Of a stretch of DNA of 64,000 bases, positions 45,119 through 54,677 are shown in pieces; the stretch's first letter is position 1, and each line of letters starts with the position of its first letter. The notes beneath the pieces are model-generated. The model saw only the letters and a program-made list of their open reading frames with translations, had not been told where the DNA came from and searched no databases. The stretch comes from Prasinococcaceae sp. CCMP 1430 (taxonomy: Eukaryota > Prasinodermophyta > Palmophyllophyceae > Prasinococcales > Prasinococcaceae), in the NCBI GenBank assembly GCA_013416795.1, contig RQSC01000015.1, forward strand, positions 617,218-681,217, given 5' to 3'. A program made the position numbers and the translations under genes.

Positions 45119-48100
45119 CTACCAGTTGAAGATGGCGCCGGCGGTCTTCTTTGGGCGCTCGTAGCCATAAGGGGGCACGCCCACGCCGTGGCGCTTCAGT
45201 GCGATGCGATATGAGATTGAATGCTCACCATTCTGGCTGACGACGTCGAGCTCGATCACGCTGTCGAAGCTTTCCACCGCGAGGGCGACGCTCGCGTTGA
45301 AGCCCTCGCGCGGCTCGTCCACCAGCTTGCGATTGGCGCGCAGCTGGGAGTGCTCGTTGGCGGGAGTGACCTCCAACTCGACGAAGTCCACAAGCGTCGA
45401 CACATGCAGCTCGTAGTCGAGCACGTGCTGTTGGAAATAGGGACGAAGCTCAAAGCGGTCCTGCGGCAGCAGGTCGTGCTTGTCGCCGAGCACGCGGCCG
45501 CGAACAAGGGCCACTGATGCGTCGGTAGGGTCGTCCGTCAGCGCCAGCGCCCGCCCGACGTTGATGGTGTACGTGGTCGAAAAGCCCCTGTCCTCCGCGA
45601 CGCACGTCACGCGCACCATCTGTGTCACTTCACCCCACGTGTTGCGCTCGAGCGCAACAGCATGCGCGCGCCCGTTCACCACAATCTCGCCGTTGACTTC
45701 GATCGAGGCGTGCCCCAGCGTGTCGTTGGCCTCGGCGCTCACAAGGAAGCCCAGCGCGTCGGGCGGCAGGGTCGCATTGTACACCCCATTGCCGGGGTCC
45801 AGCAAGTACTCGCCCTCCTCGCCCCCAACGAGGTCCGACTCGTCTACCTCCGTGCCGTTGATCTCGAAGACGCGGTACGGCTGCGGGCTCAGCCGCACAT
45901 CGGTCAGGAGATTCACAACACGCAGGTCCTTGAGCGTCGAGTCTCGACTTGGGCCGATGCGAAACACATCGATCGTGTACAAGAGCTGCGTGTTGCCGTC
46001 CATGGCGGTCACCTCGACCTTAATAGCTGTGCTTTCGCCGGCCACAAGCTCCAGCGGCGGCGACGCACTCCCACTTGTGAGTGCGTGTTCCTTGTCCCGG
46101 TAGCGCACCAACATGCCCTTGTGCCCCGTGCTGTTGGCAGTCGCAATCAGCGCGACCGAGGAGGAGTCGAGTCCCACGGTCGCTGTGTACTCGAAGCGGT
46201 CGGCCCGGAAGTCCTGGTCGATGACCTCACTCCGCAGTGCCAACGCGGACAGCTCCGCGTCGGTCTCGCCTGCGCGGATGATGGTCACAGTATATGTGAC
46301 ATCTGACTCGCCTGGGAACACATCGTCGGACACGGTGATAGAGAAGACGTTGCCGAAGTAGTCCAGCGGTAACGCCGGCGAGAGCTTGCCGTCGGCAAGG
46401 CTGAATGTGAGGGACGCATTCGCGCCGTCGTCGTCCGCGCTCGGAAGCTTCTGCACCTCGGCGGTCTGGAAGCCAGGATCGGTGAAAGAGAGCGCTATGC
46501 GGGCCTCGACCGTGTGCTCGTCGAAGTATACGCGATACTGGGGGTAAACCTCGCTCCACGCGTCTGGATCCATGTTCAGCACGTACGAGTCACCGCCGTC
46601 GAGATCAGTCTGGTTGACGACGTCGTGCATGGCGGTGGTATACCCAAAGATGTCCGCGTCGACGACGCCGGGCATGATGTATACCACCTCCGCCACGACA
46701 GCCTCAACCGGCAAGGGAGCGATGCCGGCATCCGCGAAAAACTCGTTGTCAGCGAACGCCTCGACGCCGGCATCGCCCGACAGTTTCGGCAGCAAGGCCA
46801 CTGCAGCCTCCTCGCTCTGCGCGCGGATGGCGTATACAACTTCAACGCTGCCCGGTACAATGTCGGTGATAACAACCGTGTCCACGGGCACGCCGAGTCC
46901 CTCGGCAACGACGGTGCGGGCATTGTCGACGAAGCCCGTATAAAACTCCGACTCGTCGTCCTCGAACAAGGTCACATCGAGGTCTGGGAAAGTTGAGGTG
47001 AGGGTTACGACCTGCACATTCTCTGGGGGATCGAACGTCGGCTTCGCCCGTACGATGGTGCGCAGCGTTGCGGTGACGGTCGAGATGAGGAGCTCCGACG
47101 CTCGCATGGGCTCCTCTGCGCTGCGCTCTGCGCTGCGTGCCTCGACCGTACCCGGCTCGAGTATCACAAAGTTGATTCGGAAGTCTCGAGCGTCGTCGGA
47201 AGGTGAAATCACGCGGAAGGCAAATGGCGACCGGTCCACGAAAAATCGCACGCCGTCGATCATCACGTCGGCGCGCTCGGCAGGCAGGTCTTGCAGGTCG
47301 AGCACATAGGTCCATTCGTCAACGAATGCGCCGACGTTGCTGATCACGTGGACCTGAGATGCGTTGTTGGAGGGCGCCATCGTCACTTCCACCGGCATGA
47401 AAGGATTGGCGGTTGTGGGGTCGCCCCCAGTGAGCCACCATGGCGTGGGGCGGCCCTCGCCGAGGATGGCGAGCGTGTAATCAGTGACCTCGTCGTCGCC
47501 AGGCACGAAAGCGGGCGAGAGCGAGCTGACAGGGCGGCAGAGGGACGCATCCACGAGCTGCGCCGCGCCGGCGTTGGCAGGCAATTCGGTGCCGGCCGCG
47601 CCGTCGTCGGGCATGCCGCTGGGGGGGGAGGTCCTGTCCGCCGGAGCAAGTTCATGGGTGGGCGAGCGCGTCGCCCACCTGCTTCGCGCGGCCTCGGCAG
47701 CGGCTCGCGAGCGTCTCTCCCAGGCGATGCGGCGCACCTGCTCCGAGGCGGTGCTGCAATGCGTGCCGTCATCGAGCTCCCACTCGACCGACAGCGCGAA
47801 CAGCGTGTTGTCATCCTCCGCTACTGGCTCGCTCGCACGGACGACCGTGATAGTGTAGGTCATGGAGCTGACCCGGTCCTCGGCAATGACGTGGAGCTCA
47901 ATGGTGCTCGTACCGACGGGGGCGTCGATTGTGCCGCTCAGCGAGTTGCTCTGCTGGGGCGCGCCGTTGATGCTGAGATGTGAGTAATACGACTGGTTGG
48001 CCATCGGTGTGACCTGTAGGCTGACTTGCCACCACTCCAGCGCGAGAGAATACGAAACGGCTGACGGCGAGAACGCAGGCTCGAGTTCGCCCGCCGTGAC

Positions 48101-49939
48101 GGTGACATTTCGCAGCGTCGCGTCAGTGTCCAGCGCTAGCCGTGTCACTGTGACAACGTACACTAGGGTCGTCTCGCCATCCTCGGCCGTGACCTCCACG
48201 GCGAACTGATTCTCGCCCACGTCGAGAGAGATTCGATCGCTCTGTTCGCCTTCGACTACTTGGTCCAGATGGTCAAGACTTCGTATCGTCTGCCTGCCAG
48301 CGGCGTCTCCAGCCAGCGAACCAGTGGCGCGGAAGTGCACGCCGAGCACGCGCGCGCGCGCGGTCGCGGTATACTCGCGTATCGTCGGCGAGAAGTCCGG
48401 CTCGAGCTTGAGTACCCTGCCGTCATCCTCGGTGGCCACCTCCAGCGATGAAAGGGTGGCATCCTCGGAGGGCCCCAAGCGCACGACGACGAGCGCGTAT
48501 GTGCGCGGGTATCGAGTGTCTTGCGGCGTGACGATCACGTCGATGTCCGTTTCGCCGACTTCGACAGGCAGGACGATCTGTTCGCCGGAGCTGGCTCGCC
48601 GGCCCATTATGGTGATGCCCTCGAGCAGCTCTGAGTTTGCGGTCGCGGAAAGCATCACGTACGCATTATCAAACACCGTGGTGACGTTGTACTCGAACGT
48701 ATCTGCGTCGAAGGCAGGCGACAGTGAGTGGCCGAACACATTCAGTGCGGATAAGCTCGCGTCATCCGACGCAGCCGCGCGGATGATGTCAATCACGTAG
48801 CTCATCTCTGTGCGCGCGTCCTGCGCGATGACGCGCACTGTGACTGTCGTCGTGGCGCCTGGGGCGAGCTGGACGGTATGTGAGCGCTCGCCTGACCGCG
48901 ATAAGACTGCCTGGACGTACATCGCCTGATGGTTGGGATCCTCCACCCATGGTCGCACCTGGATGCTCTCCATCTCGTAGGGCACACTCGCATCGTAGTG
49001 ATGCACACTGGGGTCGAAGGCGGCGGGGGTGAGGGCAACGCTCGGAATGCGCATGTCGGAGAGTCGGGCGTTGCTGGAGAGTGGCCGCATCAGACGCAGC
49101 GTGTACGTTCTCTCGGTGATGCTGTCCTCGGCCATCACGCGCACTCCGAGCAGATTCTCTCCGAAGCCGATGTGCAGTGAAACGGCGCCCCCCACGTCCA
49201 CGCTGTTGTCGGCGAGGCCGATGAGCGCCTCCGAAGCACCCTCGACGGACAGCCGCAGGACGTTGCGGCTGCGAGCGATGGCCGAGACTAGCACGCTCGC
49301 CGCAGTGCTGTTGACCGCCACCTGGTATTCTAGCGTGCTAGGTGCGAGCGGTGGGTTCAAGGCCGCTGCGGCGCCAGCTTCTCCTGACTCGTCGATTGGC
49401 TGCACGGTCAGCATCCCGAGAGCGGCGTCGGCGGACGGTGCGCTCGCCATGACGACCTCGACCGAAGCGACCGCGCTCTGTGCGTCCGCATCGTCGTCAT
49501 CGATCACGCACGCGTGAATGGCATACGTCTCACCCGCAAAAACGCCCGGGGCTGCCGGCCATGGTGGTGGGCGCACCATGGTGGTGGTGTCCGTCCCGTT
49601 CACTGCAGCGACAGAACCGGATGCGCGCACGACGATGCGCGCGCCGCCAGCACCCGTGCCGGCGACGACCTCGGCGCAGGACGGTGCCGCAGCCGAAGCA
49701 ACGAGGAGGACGTAGCGCAACGTGGCCGAATCGGCGTCGGCCAGCCCTATCTCCGCGGCCAGCGCGAACGACATCGCGCCCACGTCGCTCGTCTCCGGCG
49801 CCCTCACAAAATATGGCACAACCGACTGCGCTGCCGCCGGCGTCGTGAGCACCAGCGTGAGACCGAGCGTGAGCGCAGCAGCGATTGCGGCCCCGACCGC
49901 AGCACGCACGCGCTCGCGCGCACCGCTTCGTGCAGCCAT
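45119..49939 (-). CDS. Secreted protein of tandem cadherin-like beta-sandwich domains
   Basis: A 1,606-residue single-exon protein from ATG 49939. A long signal peptide (VGAAIAAALTLGLTLVLTTP, cleavage near AAAQ) is followed by nine or ten copies of a repeat of about 90 residues. Each has the pattern of the cadherin-like beta-sandwich domain: DATLSSLEV, then a L-x-P-x-F-x-x-x-x-x-x-Y motif (LEPDFSPTIREYTAT), a central strand, L-x-x-G-E/N (ISLDVGENQFAVEVTAEDGE) and a closing TTLVYVVTVTRL. Other copies: SPSAVSYSLALEWWQVSLQV; FDADTFEYNVTTVFDNAYVM. In the middle is a region without the repeat (about 790-860, HCSTASEQVRRIAWERRSR), then further repeats and a different beta-rich section (VEAVVAEVVYIMPGVVDADI). 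No membrane helix or lipid anchor is seen at the C-terminus (KKTAGAIFNW). It is probably extracellular; the ligand is unknown. Such domains are commoner in bacterial surface proteins. Confidence 0.85.
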   Translation of the reverse strand: MAARSGARERVRAAVGAAIAAALTLGLTLVLTTPAAAQSVVPYFVRAPETSDVGAMSFALAAEIGLADADSATLRYVLLVASAAAPSCAEVVAGTGAGGARIVVRASGSVAAVNGTDTTTMVRPPPWPAAPGVFAGETYAIHACVIDDDDADAQSAVASVEVVMASAPSADAALGMLTVQPIDESGEAGAAAALNPPLAPSTLEYQVAVNSTAASVLVSAIARSRNVLRLSVEGASEALIGLADNSVDVGGAVSLHIGFGENLLGVRVMAEDSITERTYTLRLMRPLSSNARLSDMRIPSVALTPAAFDPSVHHYDASVPYEMESIQVRPWVEDPNHQAMYVQAVLSRSGERSHTVQLAPGATTTVTVRVIAQDARTEMSYVIDIIRAAASDDASLSALNVFGHSLSPAFDADTFEYNVTTVFDNAYVMLSATANSELLEGITIMGRRASSGEQIVLPVEVGETDIDVIVTPQDTRYPRTYALVVVRLGPSEDATLSSLEVATEDDGRVLKLEPDFSPTIREYTATARARVLGVHFRATGSLAGDAAGRQTIRSLDHLDQVVEGEQSDRISLDVGENQFAVEVTAEDGETTLVYVVTVTRLALDTDATLRNVTVTAGELEPAFSPSAVSYSLALEWWQVSLQVTPMANQSYYSHLSINGAPQQSNSLSGTIDAPVGTSTIELHVIAEDRVSSMTYTITVVRASEPVAEDDNTLFALSVEWELDDGTHCSTASEQVRRIAWERRSRAAAEAARSRWATRSPTHELAPADRTSPPSGMPDDGAAGTELPANAGAAQLVDASLCRPVSSLSPAFVPGDDEVTDYTLAILGEGRPTPWWLTGGDPTTANPFMPVEVTMAPSNNASQVHVISNVGAFVDEWTYVLDLQDLPAERADVMIDGVRFFVDRSPFAFRVISPSDDARDFRINFVILEPGTVEARSAERSAEEPMRASELLISTVTATLRTIVRAKPTFDPPENVQVVTLTSTFPDLDVTLFEDDESEFYTGFVDNARTVVAEGLGVPVDTVVITDIVPGSVEVVYAIRAQSEEAAVALLPKLSGDAGVEAFADNEFFADAGIAPLPVEAVVAEVVYIMPGVVDADIFGYTTAMHDVVNQTDLDGGDSYVLNMDPDAWSEVYPQYRVYFDEHTVEARIALSFTDPGFQTAEVQKLPSADDDGANASLTFSLADGKLSPALPLDYFGNVFSITVSDDVFPGESDVTYTVTIIRAGETDAELSALALRSEVIDQDFRADRFEYTATVGLDSSSVALIATANSTGHKGMLVRYRDKEHALTSGSASPPLELVAGESTAIKVEVTAMDGNTQLLYTIDVFRIGPSRDSTLKDLRVVNLLTDVRLSPQPYRVFEINGTEVDESDLVGGEEGEYLLDPGNGVYNATLPPDALGFLVSAEANDTLGHASIEVNGEIVVNGRAHAVALERNTWGEVTQMVRVTCVAEDRGFSTTYTINVGRALALTDDPTDASVALVRGRVLGDKHDLLPQDRFELRPYFQQHVLDYELHVSTLVDFVELEVTPANEHSQLRANRKLVDEPREGFNASVALAVESFDSVIELDVVSQNGEHSISYRIALKRHGVGVPPYGYERPKKTAGAIFNW

Positions 49940-50354
49940 CCTTGCGGGCGGTGCGCGCGCACAGCCGTCACCTCCGCTCCATCCTCGCCCGCCGCTCCGC
50001 CCCCTCCTCGCGCCTGCGCGCCGTCCACAACGGCCGCCGAGAGGGACGTCGCCCTCGCCGCTGGCCCTTCGCGTGGCCGCTCGCCTCCTCCCCCCCTCTT
50101 CCCCTCGAACCGCCTCGACGCTCACCGTTAGTTGCCCACCCTCCGGGGGGCGGGCCGACAGTGCCCACCCTCACCGCCAGTGGTGGGCCCCCCGCGGGGG
50201 TGCGCAAGCAGGGCGGGCGCGCCGACAGCGCGCGCGCGCGCTGTGGGGCGCTCCCCTTCACACTGATGGTGAACGTACAACCGTTCGCGCAGGGATGTGC
50301 GAGCGCAAAGTTTGCCTCAAGTGATTGGCCCGGCCGTGGCGAGTTCGAACCGTT
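49940..50354. other. Interval between RecQ 3' end and cadherin-like gene 5' end
   Basis: Promoter or leader of the cadherin-like gene (-) and 3' tail of RecQ (-). GC-rich with short G and C runs. GAGTTCGAACC at about 50340 recalls a tRNA T-loop but no cloverleaf can be folded around it. No gene is supported. Confidence 0.4.
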
Positions 50355-52514
50355 TCATTTCTTTCTCATCACTTTGGCTAGGAGGCGAGCGCGCGCGCCG
50401 CCGCCGACGAGCGGCGGCGGCGGCCCGCGGGGCGGGGCGGATGGCCGCGCGCGCTTGCGTGGCGCCGCGGACTGCCCCTCAAGCGCTTGGTACCTCGCCA
50501 GCACGTCGAAGACATCGCCCGATCCCCCCGGGGCGCCGCCGGGAGGGCCGCCGGTGGGCCCCGTGCCGTCGTCCAGAGCACTCTCGGCAACCCATTCCTC
50601 GGCGAGCTCGTCGATGTCCGTCGACAGGTGGTTCTCGTACACGTCATCGTCGCTGTGCACGATGAGATCCCCCATGCCGGCACGCTTTCGGCCTGCGGCC
50701 CGCGCGTGCAAGAACTGAGAGTGGGGGGTCGCATACGCGCGACGCCTGCCCTCGGCGGCGGCGGCGCACTGTGCGTCGATTGCGAGCTGTGCCTTGACCT
50801 TGCCTCCAGGGCCACACACGTCGCAGCATAGTGCGCCGGTCGGCCCGCCTTCGGACGCGCCTGCCAGCTTGCAATCACCAAAGTGCGCGAGGATGGCGGC
50901 CCGGCGGCACACGGCTTTCTGCGCGATTGCAAGCGCCTCTCTGACACGCAGAGTCTCCGGTCCGTCCTCTCCGTCGGCTGCTCCGTCCTTACCATTGGCT
51001 CGTCTCTTGCGCTTCCTGTCTTCCTTTGCAGCAAGGAAGAGCAGCCTGCTTGCATCCGATGCTCCGAAATAGCCCACCCAACGCGATCGCTTGCCATCGC
51101 GGCCCGCGCGCCCAGCCTCCTGGTACAGCCTCTCCACACTCGACGGCCAATCCAAATGGCAGACCAATCGCACCGTCTTGTCGATGCCCATCCCGAAGGC
51201 GACCGTCGATGCCATTGCTCCCCCGTTCTGAGACCAGCTCGTCTGCGCGCGCTCTCTGTCCGCAGGTCGCATGCCTGCATGGTAGTACGCACACGGCACT
51301 CCAGCGGCGGTGAGGGCACGCGCAGCCGCCTCGCACCCAGCACGCGTCGCGCAGTAGAGCAACGCCGCCCCGCCAGGCTCACCGTCGAGGGCTTCGCGCA
51401 CCAGTGGTGCCGCGTCGTGCGCTGCGGAAGCAGCCGCGAGCGAGGAGTCGGCTGCTGTGCTGCGACTGCCTGCCTTGTAGCGCACGGACAGGGTGAGCTC
51501 TGGACGATCGAAGGGCGACCTGTGCACAGCCACATCCGACTCCATGCACAGCGCATCCTTGATGCCCTCGACTACTCGCGGTGTCGCGGTTGCAGTCAGC
51601 GCGAGGAAGGGCACGGCGTTGCCGCCACCTGCACCGCGCAGAGCTGTCCTAAGCGAAGAGCGCAGCACCCCACCGCAGCGCGCATACGCCGGTCTAAAGT
51701 CATGGCCCCACTCGACGCAGCAGTGAGCTTCGTCGAATGCGACGAGCCCGAGAGCGCCCCTCCCTGCAACGTCGCGCGCGCACCGCAGCGCCGGAGAGCC
51801 CGGAACCAACAGGCCCTCGGGCGTCACCAGCAAGACGTCGAGCTCGCCCGCGCATGCGGCCTCGAGCGCCAGACTAGATTCGGCGCGCGTCGCCGCCGAG
51901 TGCACTGCCGCTGCACGGAGGCCTCGCTGGCGCCATCCCTCGGCCTGGTCGTCCATCAGCGCCACCAGAGGTGATACGACGAGGGCCAGCTTTCGCGCGG
52001 CGAGCGCTGGTACGGCGTACACATTTGATTTGCCAGCGCCGGTTGCCATGAGTGCAACCGCATCGTTGCCGCATAGGACGTCCACGATTGCGGCTTGCTG
52101 ACAGCCGCGGAAGTCGCAGTGGCCGAGCCGCTCGCGCAGTGTCGCTAACGCCGCTGCGGCAGCCCCCGCGCGCCGCGCGGCGAGGAGGCCGCCCGCTGGC
52201 GTGGAGCCAGTGTTGCCGTTCTCTTGCAAGAACTCGGTCTGCCAGCGCTTGCGGAGCGAGACAGCCGCATCGGTCAGAGCGAGCGAGCGAGCGCGCGCCG
52301 CTTCGTCCTGCTGCTGCTGGTCTGCGCGTTGCCTCTTGATGAGCCCCTTGAGCGCCTTGCCCGCGCCACTCGCGGCGAGCGTCGCGTTGCCAAGCGGCTC
52401 GTGCGCGAGCAGCAGCGGGAGCAGCGGCATCGCCGATCCGTCCGCGTCAGCGGCGGCGACGGCCGCGGCCACCGCCGCCGCGCCGTCATCGACGGCGGCC
52501 ATCGTGGCTCCCAT
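50355..52514 (-). CDS. RecQ-family DNA helicase
   Basis: RecQ helicases unwind DNA 3' to 5' in repair and recombination. Single exon, 719 residues, ATG 52514. Motif 0/I: LGHCDFRGCQQAAIVDVLCG and ATGAGKSNVYAVPAL (Walker A, usually T-G-G-G-K-S). Then VVSPLVALMDDQ, motif II FDEAHCCVEWGHDFRPAY with the aromatic-rich loop, LALTATATPRV, FDRPELTLSVRYK, GAALLYCATRAG, YYHAGMRPADRERAQ, AFGMGIDKTVRLVCHLDWPS and arginine-finger motif VI LYQEAGRAGRDG. The zinc-binding subdomain is present as CRRAAILAHFGDCK and CCDVC. No HRDC domain is evident; the C-terminus is Pro/Gly-rich and basic (PRKRARPSAPP), probably nuclear. At this size it resembles RecQ5- or plant RecQ-small-type proteins more than BLM or WRN. 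Confidence 0.93.
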   Translation of the reverse strand: MGATMAAVDDGAAAVAAAVAAADADGSAMPLLPLLLAHEPLGNATLAASGAGKALKGLIKRQRADQQQQDEAARARSLALTDAAVSLRKRWQTEFLQENGNTGSTPAGGLLAARRAGAAAAALATLRERLGHCDFRGCQQAAIVDVLCGNDAVALMATGAGKSNVYAVPALAARKLALVVSPLVALMDDQAEGWRQRGLRAAAVHSAATRAESSLALEAACAGELDVLLVTPEGLLVPGSPALRCARDVAGRGALGLVAFDEAHCCVEWGHDFRPAYARCGGVLRSSLRTALRGAGGGNAVPFLALTATATPRVVEGIKDALCMESDVAVHRSPFDRPELTLSVRYKAGSRSTAADSSLAAASAAHDAAPLVREALDGEPGGAALLYCATRAGCEAAARALTAAGVPCAYYHAGMRPADRERAQTSWSQNGGAMASTVAFGMGIDKTVRLVCHLDWPSSVERLYQEAGRAGRDGKRSRWVGYFGASDASRLLFLAAKEDRKRKRRANGKDGAADGEDGPETLRVREALAIAQKAVCRRAAILAHFGDCKLAGASEGGPTGALCCDVCGPGGKVKAQLAIDAQCAAAAEGRRRAYATPHSQFLHARAAGRKRAGMGDLIVHSDDDVYENHLSTDIDELAEEWVAESALDDGTGPTGGPPGGAPGGSGDVFDVLARYQALEGQSAAPRKRARPSAPPRGPPPPLVGGGARARLLAKVMRKK

Positions 52515-52895
52515 GCCAATGAGGCGCGCCGCGCCGACGGCGCGCGCCGTGTGACGCGAGCTCCGCGCGGCGCCACGTCACGCAGCCCACTCCGGCGACA
52601 CCTCTTTTTGCGAACGGTTGGTCAGAACGTGCAATGGAGCTGCAGAAGTCTGAACGGACGCGCGCGCGCGTGCGTGACCGCGCACTTACGGGCTGCGTGT
52701 CTTGTCGCGCCGGTAGACGCCCCCTTCGTGGGCGCGCACGTCGCCGTTGGAGGACCGGTCGGGGGGGCGGCAGAGAGGTGGGACGGGCAGGGGGGGATGG
52801 GGGGGCGCAGACGTGCTGCAGTGCGCAGAAACGCTCAGTGAGAGCACTAGGGAAAAGAAGAACTACGAACTTACTGCTACTAGTTAGTCTACAGT
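52515..52895. other. Interval between RETICULATA-related 3' end and RecQ start
   Basis: RecQ promoter (-) plus 3' tail of the next minus gene. G-rich runs at 52756-52805, and CTA/TAG-rich sequence (CTACTAGTTAGTCTACAGTC, about 52878) next to the stop codon of the RETICULATA-related gene. No gene is supported. Confidence 0.4.
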
Positions 52896-54208
52896 CTACT
52901 CCACCCCAAAGAGCCACGTCAAGAGCATGAAGAGCCTCGCACCAGTGAAGTTGTTCGCAAGCCGCAGTGCCGCGGAAAAGCTGCGCGCGGCAGTCTGCGG
53001 CACACGAGCGTAGACGACGCGTTCGAGGCCATTGACGCACTGGTAGCGCGAGTTGGACGAGATGCCCATGCTGCGGCGCAAACGTGATGTGACGAGCGCA
53101 GCGCTGTCAGCCAAACGTAAAGGGATTGCTGTTGCAGCACCGATGGCAGAGCTCGCAATTGAAGCACCAATCCTCACCTGACCGCTCCCATTGCCGTCAC
53201 TCTGGTGAAATACCAGGCGGTAGCCACGGGCGTCATTCCTCTGAGCGGGGTGCCTGACTGCATCACGAAGATCACAAAGAGTTTGGCCAGGAGCGCCGTC
53301 AGGGCGCCGATGGTGCCATAGAGGCGCATCTTGGATACGAAACACTCCAGCCTCGCCGACAACGGAGCGCCTGGAGCTCGCTCGAACATGTGAGAGAGGG
53401 GCTCCCCCTGCCAGGCGCGGCCTCTCAAGTGGTCCTCCGCAGGAATACCATTCGCAGTGCGCGGGCTGCTCTCCGTTGTCCCCAACAAAGGCAATGTACC
53501 CTTCTCGGGGTCGACAGAGCGACCGCGTCCAGCTAGAGGCAGTGTCCTGCTCCCTTCGCCCTCGCCACGATGCCGCGCCGGGTCTCGTGCCGTCGTGGGC
53601 GCGAGGAACCACACGAGCACTATGTCGTTCTGCAGCGAGGTGACGTGTGCCAGCCAGGCGGTCGCCGTGCCAAAGGTGTAAGCGCTCAAAGACGCAGCCA
53701 GGATGGTCGCCTGGTCCTGTGCGACCTCCACGGCCAGCTTGAAGACAAAGGACGGATCAGCGGCTATGCGCGCCCGAAGGCCGACCACCAGCACATCAGC
53801 GAGCCCTGCGGCTGCGCCCGCTGCTGGCGCGCACACGGACGCCCCCGCATCTCTTGCAAATGTCAGGGCCGAGCCTATCAGGTAGCCTACCCAATAGCCA
53901 ATCCGATAGGCTATCAATAGCAGCCCGCGCGCGCGGCTGCCCTGAGCGATACCTCCCTGGCTCGCGCCCCCATTGCCGCCCGAAGCGAGCAAGCGCACCG
54001 CGCTCCCTTCATCACCAATGCCGGCGCTCTTCTCGTTCTCGAAGGTGGAGCTCGTGCGGTCGGCAGCGACGGAGCTGTTACCGGCGCCACTCATTTCAGA
54101 TGCAGCGCGTGCGGCCTGCTGGTGCTTGGCTGCAGCGCCAGTGCCAGCGCCCAGTGCGACGTGCGGCGGCAGCGCAGCGACGCCCAGATGGCCCGCCCGA
54201 GGTCCCAT
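52896..54208 (-). CDS. RETICULATA-related plastid membrane protein
   Basis: RETICULATA/LCD1-type proteins (DUF3411) are plastid envelope proteins that affect leaf and plastid development; their biochemical role is open. Exon 1 runs from ATG 54208 to 53178 and exon 2 from 53103 to 52896, joined in phase 2 across a 74-bp intron with donor GTGAGG. Family matches: LADVLVVGLRARIAADPSFV, FKLAVEVAQDQATILAASLS, VTSLQNDIVLVWFLAPT, SHMFERAPGAPLSARLECFV, MRLYGTIGALTALLAKL and, after the splice, MGISSNSRYQCVNGLERVVY then LRLANNFTGARLFMLLTW. The start could also be at ATG 54337; the N-terminus (MGPRAGHLGVAALPPHVALG) suits a transit peptide. A low-complexity insert (RHRGEGEGSRTLPLAGRGRS) sits between two membrane segments. 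Its presence supports a plastid-bearing organism. Confidence 0.85.
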
Positions 54209-54337
54209 ACGCCGGCGCGAGCCCCCCCGCGCGCGCGGGGCCGTCGTGGAGTGGCACCCCCACCCCTCAGAACCGCGCGCGGCGGTGCGCGCGTGCGCGT
54301 GTGTGTGTGGCCGACGTGTGCCGCCATCACTTTTCAT

Positions 54338-54677
54338 TTTTGTCGCGGATGGAACGATCACGAATCGATGCGAGGTGAAACAATGGATGATCCGATCCGG
54401 TTCAAGCGCATGACGATCAGGGGGGACGTTGGCCTCCAGACCCGGGGATGGCAGACGTATTGACGCAAGACCCGGGTTCTGTGCGAGGGTAGCCACACCA
54501 GACCGGAAGAGGATCCTTGCCTACGAACGTGTCCTCTGCCTCGGTGTGATTTCGGTGGTTGCTGCTGCCACTCTGCGCGGCGCGCACGTGCGCGGACGCG
54601 TCCGCGCCCCTCGAAAAGATCTAAAAGAAAAAAGGGGGCGCATCACCCCCCGTAATTATCCTCCCGTGTGCCTGCAG
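54338..54677. other. Interval between RETICULATA-related gene and RING-Ubl gene
   Basis: Divergent 5' region. Contains GATCTAAAAGAAAAAAGGGG at about 54618 and a short plus-strand ATG frame at 54382 (MDDPIRFKRMTIRGD) that I could not connect by splicing. It is the probable location of the missing first exon of the RING-Ubl gene. Confidence 0.35.

Noticed and set aside
50335-50355. GAGTTCGAACC resembling a tRNA T-loop
   Set aside because: No D-arm, anticodon arm or acceptor stem can be found at the required distances on either strand.
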